From Collinsella sp. (GTDB taxonomy: Bacteria > Actinomycetota > Coriobacteriia > Coriobacteriales > Coriobacteriaceae): a DNA stretch of 46,148 nucleotides. A program made the translations under genes and the position numbers. Below the pieces are notes generated by a model, which saw only the letters and a program-made list of their open reading frames with translations, was not told where the DNA came from and made no database searches. The first letter of the stretch is position 1, and each line of letters starts with the position of its first letter. The stretch covers positions 1 to 46,148 of the forward strand of contig JAHYYP010000012.1 in NCBI GenBank assembly GCA_019424905.1, written 5' to 3'. Below are positions 1 through 7,807 of this stretch, piece after piece.

Positions 1-4
1 GGCG

Positions 5-26
5 GAGGCGGGGCATTCCCCGCCTC
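5..26. terminator. Perfect GC-rich hairpin at window start
   Basis: A 9-bp perfect stem (GAGGCGGGG at 5-13 with CCCCGCCTC at 18-26) closes a CATT tetraloop. It looks like the stem of an intrinsic terminator for a gene outside the window. No T-tract follows on the plus strand, and the minus-strand continuation is cut off, so the strand and function are undecided. Confidence 0.35.
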
Positions 27-81
27 TTACACCACATCTCTGCGCGCTACCAAAATTAGATGATGTAATTCCCCATAGGTC

Positions 82-126
82 TAATAAAATAGGCTCTCTA
101 TCGATAATAAATATCGTTAGAGAGCC
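82..126 (-). terminator. Intrinsic terminator after folD
   Basis: A 14-bp stem with one T/T mismatch (92-105 with 113-126; outer part GGCTCTCT/AGAGAGCC) encloses a 7-nt AT loop. Reading the minus strand, the stem is followed by TATTTTATTAG. It lies about 100 nt beyond the folD stop codon and is the natural end of the fchA-folD transcript. Confidence 0.65.
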
Positions 127-227
127 AAATTGACCTAAAATATATGTGACTATCTTGGCAACAGTACTCATATTTGGCATTTTTTGTCCACGGGATATAG
201 AACTAACCCCTCAAACAACTAAGACGC

Positions 228-1082
228 CTATTTCGATGCGCGCTCCGCCGCCTCAATCACGTGTTTGGCGAGAATCGCCGTTGTCACGGCGCCCACGCCG
301 CCCGGCACGGGGGTGATGGCTCCAACAACCGGCTCCGCGGCAACAAAATCGACGTCACCCACCAGCTTGCCAGCATCCTCATCCCAATTAATGCCAACAT
401 CGATGATCGTCTGGTCCTCGCGAACGGCGTCCACACCAATCGTGCGCGCGCGTCCAACGGCCGCAACCACAATATCAGCCGCACGGCACTCGGCAGCAAG
501 GTCACGCGTATGCGTATGGCACGTCGTCACGGTCGCATTGCGAGCCGTAAGCATGGCGGCAACAGGACGGCCAATCACCAGCGACCGACCAACGACCGCG
601 ACCTTGGCCCCATCCAGCTCAACGCCGTAATGATCCAGCAAAGCAAGCACGGCTTCGGCTGTGCAGGGGGCAAAACCCTCACCGCGCCCCGAAAGCGTGG
701 TGAGCAGCGAAGCCGGCGTCATAGAGTCAACGTCCTTGACGGGATCGAGCGCTGCCGCGACGGCGTTCTCGTCAAGGCCGGCGGGCAGCGGGCGGAACAT
801 CAGACAGCCATGGACAGCTGGGTCGGCGTTAATGTCCTCGATGGCCGCCAACAGCTCGTCCTGCGAAACATCGGCAGAAAGCAAAACGCGACGAGCCTCA
901 ATCCCCACTTTTTCGCAGCGCTTGAGCGCACCGCGCTCGTAGGATAGGTCGTCCTCGCGTTCACCTACACGCACGATAGCCAACGTCGGAACAACGCCCC
1001 GCTCGCGCAGGGCTGCGCAGCGAGCAGCAAGTTCCTCAGTCAACGCGCGGGCGACGGGAGCACCCTTCAGCAGCTCAGCCAT
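228..1082 (-). CDS. folD: FolD-type methylene-THF dehydrogenase, probably without cyclohydrolase activity
   Basis: This 284-aa protein belongs to the FolD family, whose bifunctional members oxidise 5,10-methylene-THF with NAD(P)+ and hydrolyse methenyl-THF to 10-formyl-THF in the cytoplasm. The start at 1082 has GGAAGAGAGG just upstream and lies 2 nt after the fchA stop. Family landmarks are visible: KDVD near residue 116, a dinucleotide-binding VVGRSLVIGRP, and ITPVPGGVG near the C-terminus. Tyr48 of the folate site (Y50 in E. coli, Y52 in human) is kept. The catalytic Lys four residues later (K54 in E. coli, K56 in human) is Ala52, and the Gln of the VQLPLP motif (human Q100) is Phe96. Those residues are tied to cyclohydrolase chemistry in the human enzyme, so this protein is probably dehydrogenase only. 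A separate cyclohydrolase, fchA, sits directly upstream in the same operon. Family assignment is secure; loss of one activity is inferred. Confidence 0.93.
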   Translation of the reverse strand: MAELLKGAPVARALTEELAARCAALRERGVVPTLAIVRVGEREDDLSYERGALKRCEKVGIEARRVLLSADVSQDELLAAIEDINADPAVHGCLMFRPLPAGLDENAVAAALDPVKDVDSMTPASLLTTLSGRGEGFAPCTAEAVLALLDHYGVELDGAKVAVVGRSLVIGRPVAAMLTARNATVTTCHTHTRDLAAECRAADIVVAAVGRARTIGVDAVREDQTIIDVGINWDEDAGKLVGDVDFVAAEPVVGAITPVPGGVGAVTTAILAKHVIEAAERASK

Positions 1083-1084
1083 GG

Positions 1085-1717
1085 CTATCCTCTCTTCCTT
1101 GCAGCGTCGGCGGCGCGGCGCGCCAGCGCATCGGCGCGCGGCAGCCACGTATCCAGCAGCTCATCGCACGCCGTCTCGAGCTCCTCAGCACGAACGCGAT
1201 CTTTCATAGACGTGGTGTTCGCAAAGAGCGTCAAGCTCGCGCCCTGCATAGCGGCACGGCAGAACACGGCGCCGCACGCCACATCGGACAGCAGCTGACG
1301 CGAACCCTTGTCGGCCATGTCCTCGAGCAGCGCCAGCGCACGCCCGCAGGCATCCATAATGCGATACGGCGGCATAGCGGCCACATGCAGCGCATCCTGA
1401 ATCGCGGTCGCTCGAGCCGGATCGTCACGCGGAATACCGTACGCCGTGGACACCTGCCCGTAGGCACGAACGTCCTCGGCGACCAGACCCACAAGTTCCT
1501 GCGCCAACTCATCCGCCTGGGCAAACGCGCGCGTCAGATCGTCTGCGCGATCGGCAAGCGCAGGGTTTGTCGCCCCATAGCGAGCAACCATCCCGCAAAG
1601 CGAGGCGCCCAGTGCACCTACAAAGGCGCTCGCGCTACCGCCGCCGGGAACCGGCTCGCGCGCGGCCAGCGCCTCGGCAAACCCGCGGCAGGTCTTGTCC
1701 ATCATCTCTTGGCTCAT
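1085..1717 (-). CDS. fchA: Cyclodeaminase/cyclohydrolase family protein (methenyl-THF cyclohydrolase)
   Basis: A 210-aa all-helical protein of the FTCD_C family, which includes clostridial FchA (methenyl-THF to 10-formyl-THF) and the cyclodeaminase half of formiminotransferase-cyclodeaminase. The signature PVPGGGSASA lies at residues 22-31, followed by a small-residue helix typical of the family. The ATG at 1717 is preferred because AAGGTG lies 7 nt upstream; an in-frame ATG at 1723 is too close to that site. It is first in a two-gene operon with folD, 2 nt apart. No formiminotransferase domain or histidine-degradation gene is present, so a folate one-carbon role is favoured over histidine breakdown. 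Together with Fhs at 10150-11817 it completes formate to methylene-THF. The alternative, formimino-THF cyclodeaminase, cannot be excluded from sequence alone. Confidence 0.85.
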   Translation of the reverse strand: MSQEMMDKTCRGFAEALAAREPVPGGGSASAFVGALGASLCGMVARYGATNPALADRADDLTRAFAQADELAQELVGLVAEDVRAYGQVSTAYGIPRDDPARATAIQDALHVAAMPPYRIMDACGRALALLEDMADKGSRQLLSDVACGAVFCRAAMQGASLTLFANTTSMKDRVRAEELETACDELLDTWLPRADALARRAADAARKRG

Positions 1718-2152
1718 ACACATGCACCTTCAAGTCATATACATCGGTCGGGTGGCAACCGCCGACCGACCGCATCGATCACATAATGCTGCTAAGTCTA
1801 GCCCATAAGTACTCGAGCGTCAGCGCACCTGGCCATCGCGGATTTCTATGACACACGATAGGCGGCAGCGACGCAAACATGGGACACATGGCCCACGTTT
1901 CGGGACTCTCGGACGGCGTCAACTGGGGCATACATATCAAGTAAAGAGCCCCATGTTAGAGCAGCGCTCGCCACGGCGCCAGGCACCAAAACCACCCCCA
2001 AGCGCGGTGGCGGCACAAAATGGACAGGCACCCCAGCAATCCGCCCGCCGATTTATAGCGCCGCGCACACAATTTAAGCCGGCTCCTTTAAATATTTGGG
2101 CAGTATAGTGACCAAAACGAGCGCACAGCCGCACCCTGCGAACGGAGGAGTT
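1718..2152. other. Intergenic region between fchA and the phospholipase gene
   Basis: No gene is supported here. The only clear structure is a 7-bp perfect stem, CGGTCGG/CCGACCG (1745-1768), in the presumed fchA leader. A TATAGT hexamer near 2104 could be a -10 element for the phospholipase gene, but no matching -35 is obvious. No recognised folate riboswitch was seen. Confidence 0.4.
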
Positions 2153-4609
2153 ATGACCGAACACCACGCCATCAGCCGTCGAGCATTCACGTTGGGCCTA
2201 GGACTCGCAGCATTGTCGCCATTAGTAAACCTGCCCGAAACCGCGGGATTGGGCCTTCCCGTGCGCGCGGCATTTGCAGACGACACTGCCACAGCGTCGG
2301 TCAGCCTCGACAATTTCGTCATTCGCCTTCGCCCCGCGGGCTATTTTCGCACCGCGAGCGTCAACGAAGACGGCAACGTCATCGGCAACGTCTGCCACCT
2401 GTTTAATGACGGCACGTCCAGCAAGCTCATCCTTGAGCACGTAGGGACCGATGCGGACGGCACAAACTGGTATGCCATCCGCACCCTGCTCAATTTCGAA
2501 GAGCACAAGAAGACGGGCTACAGCATTTGGTCGGTCGATGGCGACTCGGACAAAGACGGAAAGGTCATCCACGTATGGAGTGGCGAGTACGACCATAAGG
2601 ACAGCCGCGCCTATACGTTCGACCGCCAGTTCGACGGAACTTATATTATTCGAGACCGCATATACACGAAAAATGGTATTAACTACCTGGCAATAGAAAA
2701 GGACGGCAAAGACCAAGACAACAACAAGATTTGCCAAAAGAAATATTCCATTCCGTGGGAGCTCGAACTTGTCGGTTACGACATGGGCGAGATTAATACC
2801 ACGGTTAGAAGTATCGACTGGATCACGTATAGCAGCTACGTCGATGGGCCATGTTGGATGAGCCACGTCGACGACGACAAGTACCTCGACGAGCTGAGCA
2901 TCCCGGGCACGCACGATTCGAGCACTTGCAGTGTGGACAACGACACCGAGCCCCAAACCTCGCTTGTAAAGTGCCAGCAGGACTACATACCAACGCAGTT
3001 GCTCGAGGGAATCCGCTATTTTGATATCCGGCTCGGAAAGGGCGACAACCCTGGCATCGACCATGGGATGTTCTACCTGCGCAAAAAAGACGGGAACTTT
3101 CTGCATCTCTCCGATGTCATCGGGTACTTCAAAACGTTTTTGAACGAACGCCCGTCAGAAGCGCTCATCATGCTCGCATCGCGCGGCAACGACGAGGCTA
3201 CCGACGAAAGCATAACGACGGCCTTCGCCAAGGTTATGGCCGATAACCCCGATCTGTTCTACACGTCGAGCCACGTCCCCACGCTGGGCGAGGTGCGCGG
3301 AAAGATCGTCCTGCTGCGTCGATTTGGGCTCGCCGGCAACAGCGTAGACGGCCACACGTGGGGCCTCGACCTCACCGAATGGGACGAAAAAATCAAGGCG
3401 CATTCCGGAAAGTCCATGTGCCTCGTGAAATACGAGCAAGGCTTTGAGGCTGCAGGCAATACGGGCGACAAAGAGCCCTATAGCACAACGGTATATGCCC
3501 AAGACCATTACAGCTGCACGGGGTCCAGTAAAATCGACTGGGTCGATATGGCCCTGAAGGCAGCGACCGAACTCGAGCGCAACCTCGTATATATCCCTGC
3601 CGAGGACGGGACAACGGTGCAGGTAACGGAGCGCTGCTGGTTTATCAACTACACTAGCTGCACGCAAAACAACCCTTATACCGCGGCGCGCGTGGTCAAC
3701 GAGCATCTGTACAAGAGCCCGTACATCAATCCCAGCGGCACCGAGGATACAAAGTCAGATTACCTCAAGCACATTGGCATCATCGCATCCGACTTTGTTG
3801 ATGCGGCGCTGGCCCGGAGCATCTACCAGCGCAATTACAATTACGACACGAAGCACACGCAGTCGGCTTCGTGCTGCCTCCCGACCCGCATGCGCATGAC
3901 GTACGGCGACTCGCTGAGCGATGCCTCGCTCCAGGATGGCAAGACCGTTGGCGAGGGCCATTTCCGCCTCGTCGACAGCAGCAACGTACTCAACGTAGCG
4001 GCTTCGGGAAGACCTTTTACCATCGAATATGTGGATGTCGACACCCTGGGCAACGAGACCGTTACGGGGCTGCAGGGCTCCGTGCCCATCGATATCGATC
4101 CACGCGCGCTGACGCCCCATTTTGAGGGACTCGAAGGCCTTAAGGCCGGCGAAGATGTACGCACAAAGGTCGCGGCGCTGCTCGAGGGCAAACTCGAAAA
4201 CGATGCCTGTGCGGCCCAGCTCGAGTTTATGCACGATGCAAACGGCGCGCCGGGCACGGCAATGGCCGAGGGCGAAACATTTGCCGCAGGAACGTACTGG
4301 GTGCGCGTGAACGGTCTCTTGGGCGACGCGGCGCAGAACTACACACTCGCCAGCGATGGAGCCGCAAGTTTTGCCGTAGCGGCCTCGGGCAGTGCAGGCG
4401 GCACCGGCAGCAGCACGGGTTCCAACGCAGGCAGCGCTGATAAGAATGGTAAGGGCAACAAGGGCAAGGGCTCGGGCGGAAAGCTCGCCGACACGGGCGA
4501 CGGCTCTGGCGTTGCCGCCGGGCTCGCTGCCGCCGCCGTGGCGACAACGGTCGCCGGTGCGGCAATGCTTGCCAACGACCGCGAAAACGCTGGGGACAGT
4601 AGCGAATAG
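2153..4609 (+). CDS. Tat-exported, cell-wall-anchored phosphatidylinositol-specific phospholipase C
   Basis: An 818-aa surface protein. The N-terminus has a twin-arginine signal (SRRAFTLGLGLAAL) with likely cleavage after AAFA near residue 40. Residues about 45-230 are rich in Trp, Tyr and Gly and may form a ricin-like beta-trefoil, a tentative call. A PI-PLC X domain follows: the first catalytic His is in IPGTHDSS (His254), then GIRYFDIRLG, and the second His is in DHGMF (His304). These enzymes cleave phosphatidylinositol or GPI-type lipids without calcium. The C-terminus has a Gly/Ser-rich linker, an LADTG sortase-like motif, a hydrophobic segment and an acidic tail (NDRENAGDSSE) where a basic tail is usual. 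The ATG at 2153 is chosen for its close GGAGG and for placing the Tat signal correctly; an upstream TTG at 2096 would bury it. Substrate and anchoring are inferred. Confidence 0.85.
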   Translation: MTEHHAISRRAFTLGLGLAALSPLVNLPETAGLGLPVRAAFADDTATASVSLDNFVIRLRPAGYFRTASVNEDGNVIGNVCHLFNDGTSSKLILEHVGTDADGTNWYAIRTLLNFEEHKKTGYSIWSVDGDSDKDGKVIHVWSGEYDHKDSRAYTFDRQFDGTYIIRDRIYTKNGINYLAIEKDGKDQDNNKICQKKYSIPWELELVGYDMGEINTTVRSIDWITYSSYVDGPCWMSHVDDDKYLDELSIPGTHDSSTCSVDNDTEPQTSLVKCQQDYIPTQLLEGIRYFDIRLGKGDNPGIDHGMFYLRKKDGNFLHLSDVIGYFKTFLNERPSEALIMLASRGNDEATDESITTAFAKVMADNPDLFYTSSHVPTLGEVRGKIVLLRRFGLAGNSVDGHTWGLDLTEWDEKIKAHSGKSMCLVKYEQGFEAAGNTGDKEPYSTTVYAQDHYSCTGSSKIDWVDMALKAATELERNLVYIPAEDGTTVQVTERCWFINYTSCTQNNPYTAARVVNEHLYKSPYINPSGTEDTKSDYLKHIGIIASDFVDAALARSIYQRNYNYDTKHTQSASCCLPTRMRMTYGDSLSDASLQDGKTVGEGHFRLVDSSNVLNVAASGRPFTIEYVDVDTLGNETVTGLQGSVPIDIDPRALTPHFEGLEGLKAGEDVRTKVAALLEGKLENDACAAQLEFMHDANGAPGTAMAEGETFAAGTYWVRVNGLLGDAAQNYTLASDGAASFAVAASGSAGGTGSSTGSNAGSADKNGKGNKGKGSGGKLADTGDGSGVAAGLAAAAVATTVAGAAMLANDRENAGDSSE

Positions 4610-4645
4610 GCAAGCCGGCCTTTTAGACACATCGACTCAATTGGA

Positions 4646-4681
4646 GGGGCACAGGACACCGTTCTGTGCCCCCTGATTTTT
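4646..4681 (+). terminator. Intrinsic terminator after the phospholipase gene
   Basis: A 9-bp perfect stem (GGGGCACAG at 4646-4654 with CTGTGCCCC at 4664-4672) with a 9-nt loop is followed shortly by ATTTTT. It lies 36 nt after the phospholipase stop codon. Confidence 0.8.
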
Positions 4682-4706
4682 ACCTTGGCCCGAACGCCGC
4701 CATAGG

Positions 4707-4976
4707 CTACATCACCATGTTCAGCGCGTTAACAAACTCCTGGGCCTTCGCACGGCTGCTCAGGCTAAAGACACAAGCGGTTAACAGTCGATTGCGCAGA
4801 AAAACATCGCGGCCTTTGATCCTGTTGACCCCCGTGATGTCCTTAAGGTAGACAATCTCGGTGTGCTTGCCGCCAAAAGTGCCCTTCTTGAGCACCTCGA
4901 TACGATTGGGGTAGATCTTAACGTCTTTAAACCTACCCGAACCTTTGTCCTGGAATAGCAGCGTGTTGTTGTCCAT
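4707..4976 (-). CDS. Small PH-like domain protein of unknown function
   Basis: An 89-aa protein with alternating beta-strand patterns (LLFQDKGSGRFKDVKIY, then IEVLKKG, IVYLKDITGV, VFLRN) and a C-terminal helix (AKAQEFVNALNMVM). This is the shape of small bacterial pleckstrin-homology-like domains that present a residue-specific beta sandwich capped by one helix. The ATG at 4976 is chosen because GGGAG lies 8 nt upstream; in-frame upstream starts, including a GTG at 5021, lack a ribosome site. It is a single gene convergent with the phospholipase gene. No signal peptide or membrane segment is present, so it is cytoplasmic. The fold is a visual inference and the function is unknown. Confidence 0.6.
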   Translation of the reverse strand: MDNNTLLFQDKGSGRFKDVKIYPNRIEVLKKGTFGGKHTEIVYLKDITGVNRIKGRDVFLRNRLLTACVFSLSSRAKAQEFVNALNMVM

Positions 4977-5144
4977 GCGTGCCACTCCCATGGGGTTCGT
5001 TAAAACTGTCTCTATGGCCACATTTTAGTCACCACAAGGCCCCCATGCGAAGGTGCCAGACAACGCAGCAATTCGTGTCAGCGCGAGGCTTTAAACTAAA
5101 TGCAATAAAGATGCACTCCTCAAGAGGAAAGTCGGGCGATATTG

Positions 5145-6194
5145 ATGGGTGAACTGGTAAACCGCGGGGAATCGGCAATCGTGCCAGAAGTTTTTTACAA
5201 GCAGATTTCCTCGATTCTCAACGCCGCTCGCGACAAGGCCTATACCGCCATTAACTTTGCGATGGTTGAGGCATATTGGGAGATCGGCAAGAGTATTGTT
5301 GATGAACAGGGCGGAGAGGAGCGCGCCAAGTATGGCGATGCACTGATCGACGAACTTGCCGTTAGATTGACTAAGGATTTTGGCAGAGGCTTCAACGCCA
5401 GAAGCTTAAGATACATGCGTCAGTTTTATCTTGCGTTCCCAATCCGGAACGCACTGCGTTCCGAATTGAATTGGACACATTACCGCAGGTTATCGCGTAT
5501 AACCGACCCTGATGCTCGAACATGGTACATGAACGAATGCGCCGATTCTCGCTGGAGCACGCGTCAGCTCGAACGCCAGATCAACACCATGTTCCGCGAG
5601 CGCCTACTTACCAGCAAGGACAAAGAGGCCGTCACCCAGGAAATCCAAGAGAGCGCCCCGGCTCGTCGCCCCGAGGATATCATCCGCGACCCATATGTAC
5701 TGGAGTTTTTAGGTTTCTCGGACGATGCTACGTTTCGCGAGAGCGATCTAGAGCAGGCACTCATCACGCATCTTCAGAAGTTCCTGCTGGAGCTTGGCCG
5801 TGGTTTCGCTTTCGAGGCGCGCCAAAAGCGCATCACCTTTGATGGGCGCCATTTCTATATTGACCTTGTGTTTTACAACTATCTGATGCGCTGCTTCGTG
5901 CTCATCGACCTTAAGACCGATGACCTTACGCATCAGGACCTGGGCCAAATGCAAATGCATGTGAACTACTACACGCGCGAGCTCATGAACGAAGGCGACA
6001 ATCCGCCCATAGGCATCGTGCTCTGCGCGGACAAAAGCGATTCGATCGTCGAGTACACGCTGCCCGAAGACAACGACCAAGTGTTTGCCGCCAAATACCT
6101 GCCGTATCTTCCAAGCAAGGAAGAGCTGGCGCGCGAGCTGAGTGCCGAGTACCGCGCCATCAACGAAGCGACTAATGGCGAAACGCAAGGGTAG
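5145..6194 (+). CDS. YhcG/DUF1016-family PD-(D/E)XK nuclease-like protein
   Basis: A 349-aa protein of the YhcG (DUF1016) family. The N-terminal helical half carries the family hallmarks: a helix ending in AYWEIGKSIV near residue 45, then FGRGFNARSLRYMRQFY and LNWTHYRRL. The C-terminal half is a PD-(D/E)XK nuclease-like domain with an acidic residue in GRGFAFEARQKR, an Asp in FYIDLVFYN and the core LIDLKTDDL, followed by a Gln-rich helix (LGQMQMHVNYYTREL). The ATG at 5145 is preferred over a TTG three bases upstream. Related proteins often sit in mobile, restriction or defence neighbourhoods and are proposed to process branched DNA. Here the gene stands alone, with no methylase, recombinase or phage gene beside it. 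DNA cleavage is inferred from the fold. Confidence 0.88.
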   Translation: MGELVNRGESAIVPEVFYKQISSILNAARDKAYTAINFAMVEAYWEIGKSIVDEQGGEERAKYGDALIDELAVRLTKDFGRGFNARSLRYMRQFYLAFPIRNALRSELNWTHYRRLSRITDPDARTWYMNECADSRWSTRQLERQINTMFRERLLTSKDKEAVTQEIQESAPARRPEDIIRDPYVLEFLGFSDDATFRESDLEQALITHLQKFLLELGRGFAFEARQKRITFDGRHFYIDLVFYNYLMRCFVLIDLKTDDLTHQDLGQMQMHVNYYTRELMNEGDNPPIGIVLCADKSDSIVEYTLPEDNDQVFAAKYLPYLPSKEELARELSAEYRAINEATNGETQG

Positions 6195-6251
6195 CAGCAC
6201 GTTGCGACCGAAACGCCCGCACGCCTGTGAGCCGTCCCGCGCTGCGCTCCC

Positions 6252-7589
6252 CTACTTCCCAAATAGCGCACCCAGCAGACCGCGGCGTTTGGGCTTCTCC
6301 TCTCGGTAAGAGCCCTCGGCAGCTGCTGCCACCTGACGCGGTTGCTCGCCGTCTCCACGGCGCACGATCTGGTATAGGAACGGCGATTTAACATATTTGA
6401 CCTCGACGGGTGTGGCGTGTACGGTGCTCTCACCGGACAGATGCAGGCTCGGACTGAGCGGCGCCACGATATGCGTTTCGCGCTTGTCGCTAAACACCAC
6501 CGCGGCCGCACGACCCGTCTGGCCGTTTACTGCAATGCGCACCTGCTCGCCATCGCGGCCATCCGTCGCCGGACGATCGACAAAGTAGACCGGCACCATC
6601 ACCAGGCCGTCCTTATGCTTGCGGGCCTTGCGCGCCCAGGTGCGGATGCTCTTTTTATTGAGCCCCAGTATCGCCTCGGCGTCGTTGCCCGCAACGTCGA
6701 GCGCCAACTTATCAATGACCACCTGGTCCTTGGTAGACGCATCGACGGAGACAACGCGAAAGTCACCTTCCTGCATGGCCGGGTCAAACGGCCCAACCTT
6801 GGCAAAGTCCCACGGCTCCAGAATGCCCATAAGGCGAACATCCAGATAGTTTGCCCGCGGATACGCCCAGTCGAGCACCTCGTAGTACACCAGGGTTTCC
6901 TTGCTCAGGCCCTTGCCCGGGAAGCTCGCCATCATGCGCAGGTCCGCCAGCGCCATGGGGAAATAGAAGAGCATCATGTCGTTTTGGATCGCGTCTTCCA
7001 CGTCGTGCCCGGCAAAGGCATCCGGGTACTGGCGCACCAGCTGCAGCGCGTTGGCACGTGCCTGCTGCGGTGAGATTTCGCAGGGAATACCCTGCTCCGG
7101 CACATACTCCGCACCCACGCCTATGGTCAGACGTTTGCTAAACGTACCGGGCTTGAGCAGGTCGGCAATGCCGATCTTGTTGCCGCAGGACGGGCACTCA
7201 AACACACGCTGCGTTGACTCGCCCTCAAAGGACGCTCCGCAGAAGGGGCAAGGAATGCTCACATGCGTGGCCTCTTGGAACTCCTGCGCCGTGCCGCGGT
7301 CCTCCCATAGCAGATGCTCCAGAACCGACTGATTGCGCCAGTGCGAATTAAAGAAATACCAGTCCGGGTCCTCCGGGCGCTCGAGCTGCGACACATGGGT
7401 GAGCTTAAGTAGCCCATCGACAACCGTCAGCGGCGCATGGCGAATGCCCAAAGCGCTCTTGGGCTCCCCCGCATCGGCCTGCCACGGAACGACCGTGCCG
7501 CAATAGGCGCACTCAAAGCTGCGTTTAGCCTGGTGTGAGTACATAGGGCCGCCGCAGTTTTGACATTTAATGGCAAACATCTCGTCCAT
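6252..7589 (-). CDS. Protein with two N-terminal zinc ribbons, function unknown
   Basis: A 445-aa cytoplasmic protein with two C-x2-C-x14-C-x2-C zinc ribbons: CQNC...CAYC near the N-terminus and CPFC...CPSC near residue 120. The remainder is a mixed alpha/beta region with no catalytic motif I recognise, and it ends in a short basic stretch (KPKRRGLLGALFGK). The start at 7589 is set by AAGGAGG eight bases upstream. Similar proteins are usually annotated 'TFIIB-type zinc ribbon-containing protein', but there is no cyclin-fold core here, so a role as a transcription factor should not be assumed. It is monocistronic and convergent with the YhcG-like gene. Confidence 0.8.
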   Translation of the reverse strand: MDEMFAIKCQNCGGPMYSHQAKRSFECAYCGTVVPWQADAGEPKSALGIRHAPLTVVDGLLKLTHVSQLERPEDPDWYFFNSHWRNQSVLEHLLWEDRGTAQEFQEATHVSIPCPFCGASFEGESTQRVFECPSCGNKIGIADLLKPGTFSKRLTIGVGAEYVPEQGIPCEISPQQARANALQLVRQYPDAFAGHDVEDAIQNDMMLFYFPMALADLRMMASFPGKGLSKETLVYYEVLDWAYPRANYLDVRLMGILEPWDFAKVGPFDPAMQEGDFRVVSVDASTKDQVVIDKLALDVAGNDAEAILGLNKKSIRTWARKARKHKDGLVMVPVYFVDRPATDGRDGEQVRIAVNGQTGRAAAVVFSDKRETHIVAPLSPSLHLSGESTVHATPVEVKYVKSPFLYQIVRRGDGEQPRQVAAAAEGSYREEKPKRRGLLGALFGK

Positions 7590-7807
7590 GGAAACGTCCT
7601 CCTTTGCACAGGGGCTATCGACGTTAAGTATGTCGAGCAAACAGGCACATGCCCATACCCATGTGGCCCAAAATGGACCACCCAGGCAGACGAGAAGGCT
7701 CGCTCGTTAGCACCGGCAGACCATTACTGCATTTTCTGAGCATCGGTGCACAGCGCCTCCGCGCGAGCTACACTATCCCCTTAAACATGATTGTGAGGAC
7801 GACCGCT

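Noticed and set aside
1718..1850. Possible folate riboswitch upstream of fchA
   Set aside because: Only one 7-bp stem is present, with none of the conserved tetrahydrofolate aptamer layout that I could identify.
7641..7807. Possible yybP-ykoY manganese riboswitch upstream of the CDF gene
   Set aside because: The conserved loop sequences were not found; only short unrelated pairings are present.
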